Of a stretch of 64,000 nucleotides of DNA, positions 18,411 to 27,397 are shown in pieces (position 1 is the stretch's first letter; each line of letters begins with the position of its first letter). The stretch is from Nitrospira sp. (GTDB lineage: Bacteria > Nitrospirota > Nitrospiria > Nitrospirales > Nitrospiraceae), in the NCBI GenBank assembly GCA_024331125.1, contig JANDJI010000006.1, forward strand, positions 146,985 to 210,984. The letters run 5' to 3'. A program made the position numbers and the translations under genes. The notes beneath the pieces are model-generated. The model did no database searches. It saw only the letters and a program-made list of their open reading frames with translations, and had not been told where the DNA came from.

Positions 18411-18936
18411 CGCGCTCGTCCGTCGAATCCATCAGATGCATATGGACTGTCATCAACCGCTTCTCGAGGTCAACCCGTGTGACCCACTCCCTGACCGCCG
18501 GAACCAAGGTTTCTTCTTCGCCGTCCCGGATGACGAACACATGATGAGCGGGCGATTCCCAAATCTCTTCCAAGATCCCGATTCGCTGCCCCCGGTCGTT
18601 TTGAACCGTAAGCCCCATCAAATCACATTCGTAATAGTGGCCTACCGGAGGCGCCGGCACCGTCCCGCGAGTCACCTGAATGAGTCCGCCGCACCAGAGT
18701 TTGGCGGCCTCGGGCGTCGTGAGGCCCGCAAATCCCACGATAAATTCAGATCCGGCCCGTCTTACTCCGGTGACGCTGGTATCCATGGTCTTCCCGTCTT
18801 TGGCGACCAGGCTCACCTTCGACAGTGTTTCGAACCGGTCGGGAACATCGCTCAGGGGACGAACCTTGACCTCTCCCTTCACACCAAAAGGCCGCTGAAT
18901 TCGTCCGACCGTCACGAAATCCCTATCGGGAACCAT
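18397..18936 (-). CDS. rimM: ribosome maturation factor RimM
   Basis: 179 residues: an N-terminal RimM beta-barrel (FVTVGRIQRPFGVKGEVKVR) and a C-terminal PRC-barrel (YYECDLMGLTV, GILEEIWESPAHHVFVIRD, LVPAVREWVTRVDLEKRLM). RimM binds S19 and assists maturation of the 30S head. It sits 18 nt after rpsP. Confidence 0.94.
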   Translation of the reverse strand: MVPDRDFVTVGRIQRPFGVKGEVKVRPLSDVPDRFETLSKVSLVAKDGKTMDTSVTGVRRAGSEFIVGFAGLTTPEAAKLWCGGLIQVTRGTVPAPPVGHYYECDLMGLTVQNDRGQRIGILEEIWESPAHHVFVIRDGEEETLVPAVREWVTRVDLEKRLMTVHMHLMDSTDERDASV

Positions 18937-18954
18937 AAAAAGAAACTCTCCCCC

Positions 18955-19248
18955 TTAACCCTTCGTGGGAGCCCCTTTTTTGGCGGCCTTTTCGGCCTCA
19001 AACTGTTTCCACAGGCCGGAGCGACGGAGCAACGTCCGCACGGTGACTGTCGGTTGTGCTCCCTGATGCAACCAGGAGAGCACCCGTTCTTGTTTCAGCT
19101 CCGGGACCCCCGTTTCTTTCAATGGGTCGAAAATTCCAAGGATCTCAATAAATCGTCCATCCCGCGCCCTGCGGGAATCAGCCGCCACCAATCGATACAT
19201 AGGTCGTTTATGTCTTCCTGCCCGAGCAAGCCTTAGATGAACAGCCAC
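18955..19248 (-). CDS. rpsP: 30S ribosomal protein S16
   Basis: 97 residues. MAVHLRLARAGRHKRPMYRL and the stretch VAADSRRARDGRFIEILGIF are diagnostic for S16. GGAGGGG precedes the start at good spacing. It is the first gene of the rpsP-rimM-trmD-rplS-rnhB-yraN block and follows ffh after 184 nt. Confidence 0.96.
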   Translation of the reverse strand: MAVHLRLARAGRHKRPMYRLVAADSRRARDGRFIEILGIFDPLKETGVPELKQERVLSWLHQGAQPTVTVRTLLRRSGLWKQFEAEKAAKKGAPTKG

Positions 19249-19432
19249 AGACCCCTCCTTGTTCCAACGTGACGAACTACGTGAAGTGTTGTAAAGTGAT
19301 AAAACGAACCACGTTAGCGTTTGAGCAACCTTTCACTCCGTCAAAAAGATCCGGCGATCAATCATTTGGCCTTTCGGGGACATCCAAGTTCCAGTTTCCC
19401 CCTCTTTTCCTTCTCGGCTCCTGAAGACCGAG

Positions 19433-20791
19433 CTACATCGACCGCATCAGCTGGGCAAGGTGTCGCCGCGCGCCCGCGCCGGTCATGGCCTTGGCCAATT
19501 TTTTCGCCGACAAAAATTGTTTGATCAAACGATTGACCTCTTGAACGCTGGTGCCGCTTCCTCGAGCAATCCGTTTTTTTCTGTTTCCGTTGATGATCGT
19601 GTGGTCTCGGCGCTCGCTGATCGTCATGGAATCGATGATGGCGACCACCCGCCTGATTTCCCGTTCCGGCTTGTCGCCCTCGATCATTCCCTTGAGCTTC
19701 TGCCCACCCGGCAACAGGTTGAGAATCTGATCCATCGAGCCGAGACGACCCATTTGTCCCAATTGAGCGCGGAAATCTTCCAGTGTGAACGTGTTGGTCG
19801 CAAGCCGTTTCCGAGCTTCTTCGGCCTGCTGTTGAGAAAAACCGGCCTGCGCTTTTTCAATCAGCGACAGAACGTCCCCCATGCCAAGAATACGGGAGGC
19901 CATGCGATCCGGATGGAACGCCTCCAAAGCATCCAGTTTCTCCCCCACACCGAGAAACTTCACCGGCTTGCCGGTCATGGCTCGAATCGACAATAACGCT
20001 CCTCCTCGCGCATCGCCCTCGACCTTCGTCAGAATGATGCCGGTCAAGCCGACCTGTTGATCGAACCGGCTCGCCATCGCGACTGCGTCTTGGCCGGTCA
20101 TGGCATCGGCGACCAATAACACTTCCTGAGGAGCCACCGCGGTCTTGACGGCCACCAGCTCCTCCATCAGTTCATCATCGATGTGCAGCCGCCCGCCCGT
20201 ATCCAAGACCGCCAGATCGAAGCCCTGTGCCCGTGCCTGTTCGACGCCAGCTTGACAAATCTCCACCACCTCCGATCGGGAAACCGGTAGAGCCCCCTGA
20301 GTTCGATCGACACGATACACCTCGATGCCCAAATCGCGTCCCAGCGCGCTCAATTGCTCTCCCGCCGCGGGCCGGCGGGGATCGGCGGCGACCATCAGCA
20401 CGCGCTTGCCTTGATTTTTGTAGAGGCGGGCCAACTTGCCGCAGGTCGTGGTTTTTCCCGCTCCCTGCAACCCAACCAGCATGACGACGGTGGGAGGCCG
20501 TGAGCTGAACGCAAGTCCCGATCGCTCGCGCCCCATCATCTCGGCCAGTTCGTCCAACACGATCTTGACGACCTGATGGCCGGGAGTCAGGCTTTGCAAG
20601 ACCTCTTGCCCGACGGCCTTCTGTCGAACCCGTTCGATGAAGTCTTTGACGATTTTAAAATTCACGTCGGCCTCAAGGAGCGCGAGTCGGACTTCCTTGA
20701 GCGCCTCGGCGATATTTTGCTCCGTGAGCACGCCTTGCCCGCGGAGTTTCTTCAAGATCGCTTCAAACTTCTGACTTAGCGTTTCAAACAT
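19433..20791 (-). CDS. ffh: signal recognition particle protein Ffh
   Basis: 452 residues: N domain (1-90), GTPase G domain with GLQGAGKTT, DPRRPAAGEQL, DTGGRLHIDDELM and TKVEGDARGG, then a Met-rich M domain with GSGTSVQEVNRLIKQF that binds the 4.5S RNA and signal peptides. It targets nascent inner-membrane proteins to the translocon. It lies upstream of rpsP as in many bacteria. Confidence 0.96.
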   Translation of the reverse strand: MFETLSQKFEAILKKLRGQGVLTEQNIAEALKEVRLALLEADVNFKIVKDFIERVRQKAVGQEVLQSLTPGHQVVKIVLDELAEMMGRERSGLAFSSRPPTVVMLVGLQGAGKTTTCGKLARLYKNQGKRVLMVAADPRRPAAGEQLSALGRDLGIEVYRVDRTQGALPVSRSEVVEICQAGVEQARAQGFDLAVLDTGGRLHIDDELMEELVAVKTAVAPQEVLLVADAMTGQDAVAMASRFDQQVGLTGIILTKVEGDARGGALLSIRAMTGKPVKFLGVGEKLDALEAFHPDRMASRILGMGDVLSLIEKAQAGFSQQQAEEARKRLATNTFTLEDFRAQLGQMGRLGSMDQILNLLPGGQKLKGMIEGDKPEREIRRVVAIIDSMTISERRDHTIINGNRKKRIARGSGTSVQEVNRLIKQFLSAKKLAKAMTGAGARRHLAQLMRSM

Positions 20792-21007
20792 AGGCTCACA
20801 AAGAAAGAGGCCATCGAAGCCCTGGATCAGAGATCTCCGATCGCCTCGAAAAAATTAGGAAAACGGTAGGAGCAGTCTATAGAACCGCCTCTTGCAAGTC
20901 AAGGCGGCGCCGTATCGGCTTAAGTCGTCGGATTTATTGACTTGCCCGAAACCTTGCTATATGGTGCCGTGGTATCCTGTCGTCTTATCCGAGAGGTCGG
21001 CGCGCTC

Positions 21008-21268
21008 GTGCGAAAGTCACCGTGGGTACTGTTCATTTTTATTCTCATTGGAGGTCTGTTAGGGGGCATTCTCGGAGAAATTCTTCACGTCATGGCACCT
21101 CAAGGCATGATTCAGAGTATCTTCTCCACCCATTTCACCCCCGGCATCAATCCTCCCCTCACTCTCGATTTGGTCCTGCTGAAGCTCACCGTGGGGATCG
21201 GAGTGAAAATCAACATCATCAGCATCCTGGGTATGTTCATCGGCATCTATCTCTACAAACACATCTAG
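21008..21268 (+). CDS. DUF4321-like small membrane protein
   Basis: 86 residues if started at the GTG at 21008, which has GAGAGG about 10 nt upstream; a TTG at 20942 would add 22 residues. Two hydrophobic segments (SPWVLFIFILIGGLLGGILG near the start and INIISILGMFIGIYLYKHI at the end) flank a short loop. The arrangement with PPLTLDLVLLKLTVGIGVKIN resembles DUF4321. Function unknown. It converges on uvrB with a 4-nt gap. Confidence 0.75.
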   Translation: MRKSPWVLFIFILIGGLLGGILGEILHVMAPQGMIQSIFSTHFTPGINPPLTLDLVLLKLTVGIGVKINIISILGMFIGIYLYKHI

Positions 21269-21272
21269 CGCC

Positions 21273-23276
21273 CTACGCGTTCACTTCCAATTCTTTAAGC
21301 CGAAGCGCCCGGATGCGGTCGCGCAATTGAGCGGCCCGCTCGAAGGCGAGCTCTTTGGCCGCCGCCTTCATTTCCGCTTCCAATGCCTTGATAAGCTGAT
21401 CCCCCCTTCCTCCTCCCTCCGCTCCGTATGGTTCACCGGATTCGGCCGCCGCCTCCAAATGCACGTAATCCAAATCGGCCATGGCGTACTCGATCGCCGG
21501 GATCCCTTTTTTGACGCTGGCCGGGGTGATGCCGTGCGTTCGATTGTATTCGGCCTGAATGCTCCGCCGCCGCTCCGTTTCCTCGATCGCCATCCGCATC
21601 GAGTCGGTGACGGTGTCTCCGTAGAAAATCACTCGGCCTTCGACGTTGCGCGCCGCTCGGCCGGCCGTTTGAATGAGCGACCGATAGGAACGGAGGTATC
21701 CCTCCTTGTCGGCATCGAGGATGGCGACAAGGCTCACTTCCGGCAGATCCAGTCCCTCGCGCAGCAGATTGATCCCCACCAATACGTCAAATCGACCGCG
21801 TCGAAGGTCTTGCACGATTTCGGCCCGCTCGAGCGTCTTGATGTCGGAATGAAGATACCGCACCTTAACGCCGAGATCATGATAGTACTCCGTCAAGTCC
21901 TCGGCCATGCGTTTGGTCAAGGTCGTGACCAGCACGCGGCCCCCCTTGGCAACCTCCACCCGCACCTGCCCCAGCAGATGATCCACCTGTCCCTTGGCCG
22001 GTGCCACCGTGATCGCCGGATCCATCAGGCCGGTCGGACGGATGATCTGTTCCACAATCTCGCCCTTCGCCCGTTCCAATTCATATGGACCCGGCGTGGC
22101 CGACACATAGACCACTTGATGCAGGCACCGTTCGAACTCCGAAAATTTCAGCGGGCGGTTATCCACCGCCGAGGGAAGGCGGAATCCATATTCCACCAGG
22201 GTCCGCTTCCGCGAGTAATCTCCTTCGTACATGCCTCCCACTTGCGGAATCGTCGCATGCGACTCGTCGACGATCAGCAGAAAGTCCTTCGGAAAATAAT
22301 CCAGCAACGTGGGCGGCGGTTCACCCGGCGCCCGTCCGCTCAAATGACGCGAATAGTTCTCAATGCCGTGGCAATAGCCGACGGCGCGAATCATCTCCAA
22401 ATCGAATTTCGTCCGCTGCTCCAGGCGCTGCGCTTCGACCAACCGGCCTGTTTTTCTGAACTCGATCAGCCGCTCTTCCAGCTCTTCCTCGATGCCGGCG
22501 ATGGCCCGTTCATAACGATCCGGCGCGATGAGATAGTGCGTGTTGGGATAGATGGCGATTTTCGGCAGCTTCCCCAACGATTTCCCCGTGAGCGGATCAA
22601 TTTCATGGATCGCATCGACCACATCGCCGAACAGCTCGATCCGCACCGATTTGGCCTCCGACGACGCGGGAAACACTTCGATCACGTCCCCTCGCGCACG
22701 AAACGTCCCGCGATGGAAATCGACGTCGTTCCGCTCATATTGGATCTCCACGAGCTTTTGTAAAATTTTTTCCCGCCGGATCTCATCGCCCTCTTGGAGA
22801 TAAACCAACATGTCGTGGTACACCTCCGGAGATCCCAAGCCATAGATGCACGAGACCGACGACACGATCAGCACGTCGTTTCGCTGAAGCAGCGCCGTGG
22901 TGGCGGCATGCCGCATTTGGTCGATGGCATCGTTGATCGATGCGTCTTTGGCGATGTAGGTATCGCTCTGTGGAATATAGGCTTCCGGCTGGTAGTAATC
23001 GTAATAGCTCACGAAATACTCGACGGCGTTGCGGGGGAAGAACTGCTTGAACTCTTGATACAGTTGCCCGGCGAGCGTTTTGTTGTGAACCAGCACCAGC
23101 GTGGGTTTTTGCACCTGTTCGATCAGGTTGGCCATCGTAAACGTCTTGCCGGATCCGGTGACCCCCAGCAAAACCTGGTGGCGTTTCCCGGCTTCTATTC
23201 CGGCCGCCAGTTTGGCGATCGCTTCCGGCTGATGGCCGCAGGGTTTGAAGGGTGCCTCAAGCTTGAACGGGGGCAT
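21273..23276 (-). CDS. uvrB: excinuclease ABC subunit B
   Basis: 667 residues, usual for UvrB, the damage-verifying helicase-like subunit of nucleotide excision repair. [17 protein letters not shown] (Walker A), [20 protein letters not shown] (beta hairpin), [17 protein letters not shown] (Walker B), [20 protein letters not shown] and a C-terminal UVR domain ([20 protein letters not shown]) are all present. I chose the ATG at 23276 ([10 protein letters not shown]); a GTG at 23324 is open upstream. Its usual partner uvrA is not adjacent; a UvrA homologue lies at 34875-37667. Confidence 0.95.
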   Translation of the reverse strand: MPPFKLEAPFKPCGHQPEAIAKLAAGIEAGKRHQVLLGVTGSGKTFTMANLIEQVQKPTLVLVHNKTLAGQLYQEFKQFFPRNAVEYFVSYYDYYQPEAYIPQSDTYIAKDASINDAIDQMRHAATTALLQRNDVLIVSSVSCIYGLGSPEVYHDMLVYLQEGDEIRREKILQKLVEIQYERNDVDFHRGTFRARGDVIEVFPASSEAKSVRIELFGDVVDAIHEIDPLTGKSLGKLPKIAIYPNTHYLIAPDRYERAIAGIEEELEERLIEFRKTGRLVEAQRLEQRTKFDLEMIRAVGYCHGIENYSRHLSGRAPGEPPPTLLDYFPKDFLLIVDESHATIPQVGGMYEGDYSRKRTLVEYGFRLPSAVDNRPLKFSEFERCLHQVVYVSATPGPYELERAKGEIVEQIIRPTGLMDPAITVAPAKGQVDHLLGQVRVEVAKGGRVLVTTLTKRMAEDLTEYYHDLGVKVRYLHSDIKTLERAEIVQDLRRGRFDVLVGINLLREGLDLPEVSLVAILDADKEGYLRSYRSLIQTAGRAARNVEGRVIFYGDTVTDSMRMAIEETERRRSIQAEYNRTHGITPASVKKGIPAIEYAMADLDYVHLEAAAESGEPYGAEGGGRGDQLIKALEAEMKAAAKELAFERAAQLRDRIRALRLKELEVNA

Positions 23277-23348
23277 CGTCTTTTCGTCGTAAACTGAATC
23301 GGACTCCGCGCATCGACCGATCACAGGCTCTTTTTGAACGAACAGAAT

Positions 23349-23380
23349 AAAAAAAGGGGGGCCGGATCGCCGGCGCCCCC
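23349..23380 (-). terminator. intrinsic terminator of the RRM protein gene
   Basis: On the minus strand a G+C-rich hairpin (GGGGGCGCCGG / CCGGCCCCCC, loop CGAT, 23356-23380) is followed by seven T residues (23349-23355). It begins 25 nt after the stop of the RRM gene and separates it from uvrB. This is the clearest intrinsic terminator in the window. Confidence 0.88.
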
Positions 23381-23404
23381 TGCATCACGCACAACGCGAT
23401 CTGG

Positions 23405-23707
23405 CTAGTTGCGACCGCCCCCTCCGAATCCCCCTCGGCCTCCACCGCCCTGACGGGGTTCCTGGGGACGAGCTTCATTGACCGTTAAGGTCCGTCCACC
23501 GAATTGTGTCCCATTCAATGCCGCGATGGCCGCCTGCGCCTCGGACTCGGAGGACATCTCCACAAATCCAAATCCCCGGGATTGCCCGGTAAACTTGTCC
23601 GTGATGATCCGCGCCGATGCCACCGTCCCGTGAGCGGCAAACAAATCGCTCAGTTGCTGCTCCGTTGTTGCGTACGGCAATCCACCCACATAAATCTTCG
23701 CACCCAT
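23405..23707 (-). CDS. RRM-domain RNA-binding protein
   Basis: 100 residues. One RNA-recognition motif fills residues 1-80, with RNP2 (IYVGGL, 4-9) and RNP1 (RGFGFVEM) containing the aromatic residues that stack on RNA bases. The tail is Gly/Arg-rich (GGGGRGGFGGGGRN). Proteins of this layout in cyanobacteria and other bacteria are often cold-inducible and bind mRNA; that role here is inferred. The ATG at 23707 is preceded by AAAGGAGGG. It is monocistronic, ended by a strong hairpin terminator. Confidence 0.92.
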   Translation of the reverse strand: MGAKIYVGGLPYATTEQQLSDLFAAHGTVASARIITDKFTGQSRGFGFVEMSSESEAQAAIAALNGTQFGGRTLTVNEARPQEPRQGGGGRGGFGGGGRN

Positions 23708-23996
23708 CAGCAGACCCTCCTTTGACACAATGGTGCTGTTTTGGACTCGAGAAGAAAGTGAGGAAAGAAAGGGGCCGAAGATGTCACGACACCGCGCCGG
23801 CTTAACTCCGGCTTCCGATCAGATTCCCAGGCTGGACCAAAACAACACCGGCTCAGGCCTTGTCGCTCTCCGCGCTTGTCTGCCAGGCCTCTCGCATCCA
23901 AGCGAGACCATCCTACCCCACTCGAGGAAGCAAAGGCAAGCTTCGATCTCATCACCTCTTTCCCTTTGATCGCAATGCTACCGTTCCACGGACGGC

Positions 23997-24749
23997 TTAA
24001 TAGGCAGGGGGAGGTGACAGGGGGCGATGAGAAAAAAGAGGCGCGGCATGAAACAGATCAAAAGATAACGACGCCCTTCCTCCGGCCAGCAGACCAACTT
24101 GTCCCAGCCCGAGCGTCTGATCCTCGACGGACAAGACCAACACGCTGTCGACGAACATCTCAATGAAGTCCTTGCTGATGATCGTATTCCGTTGTGCTCT
24201 CAGCGTATGCCAGTCCGTATTTTTGAGACTCACCGAAGTTTGAGCCAGCACCTGCTCGTTTCCTTCCATCATCCGAATCACGCGCGCCGTGGACGTCGCC
24301 AGATCGACCACTGTCGCATAAAAATTCTCGGCATCTCTGACCCCGAAGACAATCCCCCCGATTCCTTGCGAGCCTCGAAAGCGAACCGAAAGGTCCGGAT
24401 ATTCATAATTGAGCCCCTTGGCGATCAACAAATGGTAGCAGGGCTTCACTTCACAGTCCGCCGATACCGCCACGACATTGGGCGGCGACGGGGCACTCAT
24501 AGAGGTCTGAACGGTCCAGGCGACGGGTTGCCCCTTCCCGACGACCATCTCTAAAAACCCGGCGGGCGTCTGATTGGGATGGTCTTGATCGAACGCCCAC
24601 CGCTGAAACAATCCGCCTTTCGCCTGCTGCTTGAGACGGAATTCTTTCTCTTCCTGCGTTTCCCACTGAACGGCGCCTGCCCGGTCACCGACAGTCGGGA
24701 TGCTCCATCCGACCACGAGACAGATCCAAAACACTTTGCTCCCTATCAT
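23997..24749 (-). CDS. exported protein with lectin/DUF1080-like beta-sandwich
   Basis: About 250 residues. A signal peptide (MIGSKVFWICLVVGWSIPTV, cleavage near residue 26) is followed by a domain with WAFDQDHPNQTPAGF, DLSVRFRGSQGIGGIVFGVR and QVGLLAGGRASLSFDLFH, a pattern of concanavalin-like sandwiches related to DUF1080 or LamG domains. It probably binds a carbohydrate or other ligand outside the inner membrane; no catalytic residues are evident. I chose the ATG at 24749, preceded by GAAGGG; the frame is open 22 codons upstream. Confidence 0.7.
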   Translation of the reverse strand: MIGSKVFWICLVVGWSIPTVGDRAGAVQWETQEEKEFRLKQQAKGGLFQRWAFDQDHPNQTPAGFLEMVVGKGQPVAWTVQTSMSAPSPPNVVAVSADCEVKPCYHLLIAKGLNYEYPDLSVRFRGSQGIGGIVFGVRDAENFYATVVDLATSTARVIRMMEGNEQVLAQTSVSLKNTDWHTLRAQRNTIISKDFIEMFVDSVLVLSVEDQTLGLGQVGLLAGGRASLSFDLFHAAPLFSHRPLSPPPAY

Positions 24750-24871
24750 CGTAACCCTTCGATTCCCTTGAAACAGCACCATGGCCGATCTCCCCGTCAG
24801 ATAACTTGTTTTCATCCACCTAACAACACTTCAAACAACACAGGACATCGTGCCGGTCCCGCTATTTTTGG

Positions 24872-25126
24872 CTATTTTGATTGATCGGCGTTTTTGATTT
24901 GAAGAATTTCCCGCTGCAACCGGTCTCGTTCGGCAAGAATCTTTTTCCGCCGCCGCCACCGATCCCATGTCCACCATCGCAGTTTCTCGCCGAACGTCAC
25001 CGTCGGGGGCGGCGCGCTGCCTCCCGGAGCGTCCTGAAACGAATAGCCTTGATGCGTGTCCCGCTGTTCAAAAAACCGTTTATAGAGATGGTCATACAAC
25101 CCGTTCCCCGAACCGCCGGCCGCCAT
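24872..25126 (-). CDS. small hypothetical protein, basic coiled-coil C-terminus
   Basis: 84 residues with ATG at 25126 preceded by GGAGGGG. The N-terminal half is Gly/Pro rich; the C-terminal half (WWTWDRWRRRKKILAERD and following) is a highly charged amphipathic helix. No family recognised. It precedes the exported lectin-like gene by 122 nt on the same strand, so they may be co-transcribed. Confidence 0.6.
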   Translation of the reverse strand: MAAGGSGNGLYDHLYKRFFEQRDTHQGYSFQDAPGGSAPPPTVTFGEKLRWWTWDRWRRRKKILAERDRLQREILQIKNADQSK

Positions 25127-25285
25127 CGGCACCCCCTCCTCGCACGCAGATTTCTACTTTGCTCACTCTTTGTCCATCACCAACCGGAGATAGTACCCTG
25201 CCTCTCCAAGATGGTGCAACGGGTCGCGCCCTCTATGTTATAGTTTTGCCGCGTCGCAAGATCGAGCCTCGAAGACGGAGATTTC

Positions 25286-26824
25286 TTGCGCATTTTCACT
25301 TCTTCTCTTTCTCTTGCACGGCAAACGCCCGCCCTTGTCGGCTTTTGGATTGTCTTCCAAGCGACAACGATCGCCGCCCAACAAGCTGAAGAGGGACTGT
25401 TCAAGGCCATCGAGATCATTTCTTCCGAGCGGATGCTGGCCGATGTTCGGACGTTGAGCAGCCCGTCATTTAACGGGAGGCAAACGGGAACCGAAGACGA
25501 TCTCCGTTCCGCCCAATGGGTGGCGCAGGAGTTTCTGTCGGCAGGGCTTCAACTGCCCAATGTATATAACGGCTCGCTGATGATACCGGGTTCTTCAGGA
25601 AAAGACGGCGCCACGGCAGGTCTCATGGCAACCTTCGTCGCTACTCCCCTACTGTCGCCCAATCCTGTGCTTCAAATGGGTACCCTTGACGGCTTCTCGA
25701 CCGTTGCGCTCGGCACAGAGTATCTTCCCGTCTTTGATGCCCCTTCCGCCGATCTTCAGGGGCAAATCGTCTTTGCCGGCTATGGTATCGTCGATCCCGC
25801 CCAAGGTATCGACGACTACGCCGGTGTGGACGTCAATAACCGTATCGTGCTCTTCCTCCGAGGCAAGCCGGACCATGTCAAACACCCGATTAGCCACGCG
25901 GACAAGGTCAGACTTGCGCGAGAGCGTGGTGCCCTTGCTTACCTGACCGCAACCGGCCCCATTCTCCATCCCTATGAAGCTCGCCGAGGCGTCACGGGAA
26001 GCCCCGGCGCTTTCTACGGACAACTGCCCCTCGACCAAGCCATTCCGGGAGCCTGGATCAGCACGACCCTCGCGGAACGGATTCTTGCCGGCTCGAACCA
26101 TGCCGCTCCCGATCGCCTGCGTGCGCTTCAAGAAGAGCTCAATCGAAATCCGTCCCCCCGCTCAACCATCACAAATCACTATGTTTCACTCCGGTGGAAC
26201 ACCGCTACGCAGGACGGCATGCTGACCAACGTATTGGGAGTGCTCCCCGGAACGGGACCGGACTGGATCATTATCGGCGCGCACCGCGACCATTTCGGTA
26301 AACCGGCCGGCCTGTTGTTTCCCGGGGCGGACGACAACGCCTCGGGCACCGCTGTGATTCTGGAAGTGGCACGGGCCCTTGTCAAAGCCGGATTCCATCC
26401 CCGGCGTTCGATCCTCTTTGTCTCGTTCAGCGGAGAGGAGCGAGATTTGCTGGGATCGCGCCTCTATACCTCGCGCCCCCTCGTATCGCTCGCGGCAACC
26501 AAGGCCATGATCAACATCGACCACGCCGGAATCGGCAATGGAAGGCTCACCGTCGGCGTAACCGATCTGGATAAGCGGGTTGCCCTTGACGCGGGGACGG
26601 CGGCGGGGATACAGGACCGACTCGACCTCTTCGGATTTTTCCCCGGTGGCGATCACGTGCCGTTCAAGGAAGTCGGCGTGCCGACCGTCACGGTGGTCAG
26701 CGGCGGCGTTCATCCACATTTTCACCAGCCCACTGACACGGCCGACACGCTCGACCCGGACATCTTACGAAACGTGGCTCGGTACGTGCTGGCTTTGGCA
26801 TGGCGATTGGCTGATGAGCCGTGA
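25286..26824 (+). CDS. M28-family metallopeptidase with PA-type insert, exported
   Basis: 512 residues with a TTG start preceded by GGAG. A signal peptide (about 1-31) leads to an M28 aminopeptidase fold interrupted by a PA-like domain (about 150-270). Zinc-site motifs are present: IIGAHRDHFG (His), GADDNASG (bridging Asp), SFSGEERDLLGS (catalytic Glu and ligand Glu), NIDHAG (Asp) and HPHFHQPTDTADTL (His). It should remove N-terminal residues from peptides in the periplasm or outside the cell. It is monocistronic and converges with the next gene. Confidence 0.88.
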   Translation: MRIFTSSLSLARQTPALVGFWIVFQATTIAAQQAEEGLFKAIEIISSERMLADVRTLSSPSFNGRQTGTEDDLRSAQWVAQEFLSAGLQLPNVYNGSLMIPGSSGKDGATAGLMATFVATPLLSPNPVLQMGTLDGFSTVALGTEYLPVFDAPSADLQGQIVFAGYGIVDPAQGIDDYAGVDVNNRIVLFLRGKPDHVKHPISHADKVRLARERGALAYLTATGPILHPYEARRGVTGSPGAFYGQLPLDQAIPGAWISTTLAERILAGSNHAAPDRLRALQEELNRNPSPRSTITNHYVSLRWNTATQDGMLTNVLGVLPGTGPDWIIIGAHRDHFGKPAGLLFPGADDNASGTAVILEVARALVKAGFHPRRSILFVSFSGEERDLLGSRLYTSRPLVSLAATKAMINIDHAGIGNGRLTVGVTDLDKRVALDAGTAAGIQDRLDLFGFFPGGDHVPFKEVGVPTVTVVSGGVHPHFHQPTDTADTLDPDILRNVARYVLALAWRLADEP

Positions 26825-26915
26825 ACATTTTTATGGGTAATATCTGCGCCCCAAGCAGTGATCGGGGCATAGGCTTGCCGATCTTGCCTGCCTATACCCA
26901 GAATCAGGTCGAAGA

Positions 26916-27332
26916 TTATGGAATATCGTCCAAGAGCGTCGATTGGATCGGCAGCAGCGGAGCCGTTTGACGCGGGGGACCCGGCAGGATGAGCGGATTG
27001 CCGGTTTGATTGGCGCCTTGAATCAGTCCGATGGAAAGCTGCGGCCCCAAAGTTCCGACCGCCCCGCTCCAAGCCTGACCCGTGGCGGGGTTACGAAAAC
27101 TGTAGGTCTGGAAATTCTGCCCCGGCGTGTAAAGAAAGCCTTGCGTGCCCTGGTTGTCAATGTAGAGGCTGCCTCCCGGAAACCTGACCAGGGGCGCCAC
27201 GCCGCCGCCAAAGGCCCGCACACCGGACACTCCCTGCCCCCATGCGGTTGAACCGAACTGCCCCGTCAGAAACAGAAACATGGACAGGCCCGCCATCATC
27301 CTCGTAATTTTCACCAAGCGCGCGCGTTTCAT
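26916..27332 (-). CDS. exported Gly/Pro-rich protein, unknown function
   Basis: 138 residues. A signal peptide (about 1-33, MMAGLSMFLFLTGQFGSTAWG) is followed by a beta-rich, Gly/Gln/Pro-rich mature part (NQGTQGFLYTPGQNFQTYSF). No family recognised. It is transcribed divergently from the TolC-like gene 65 nt away, so the two may share regulatory DNA. Confidence 0.6.
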   Translation of the reverse strand: MKRARLVKITRMMAGLSMFLFLTGQFGSTAWGQGVSGVRAFGGGVAPLVRFPGGSLYIDNQGTQGFLYTPGQNFQTYSFRNPATGQAWSGAVGTLGPQLSIGLIQGANQTGNPLILPGPPRQTAPLLPIQSTLLDDIP

Positions 27333-27397
27333 GACAATTTCCTTTTTACCAGACTATAGTATGAACAGGCGACCGATGTCGATTCAAGGAGGAATGT

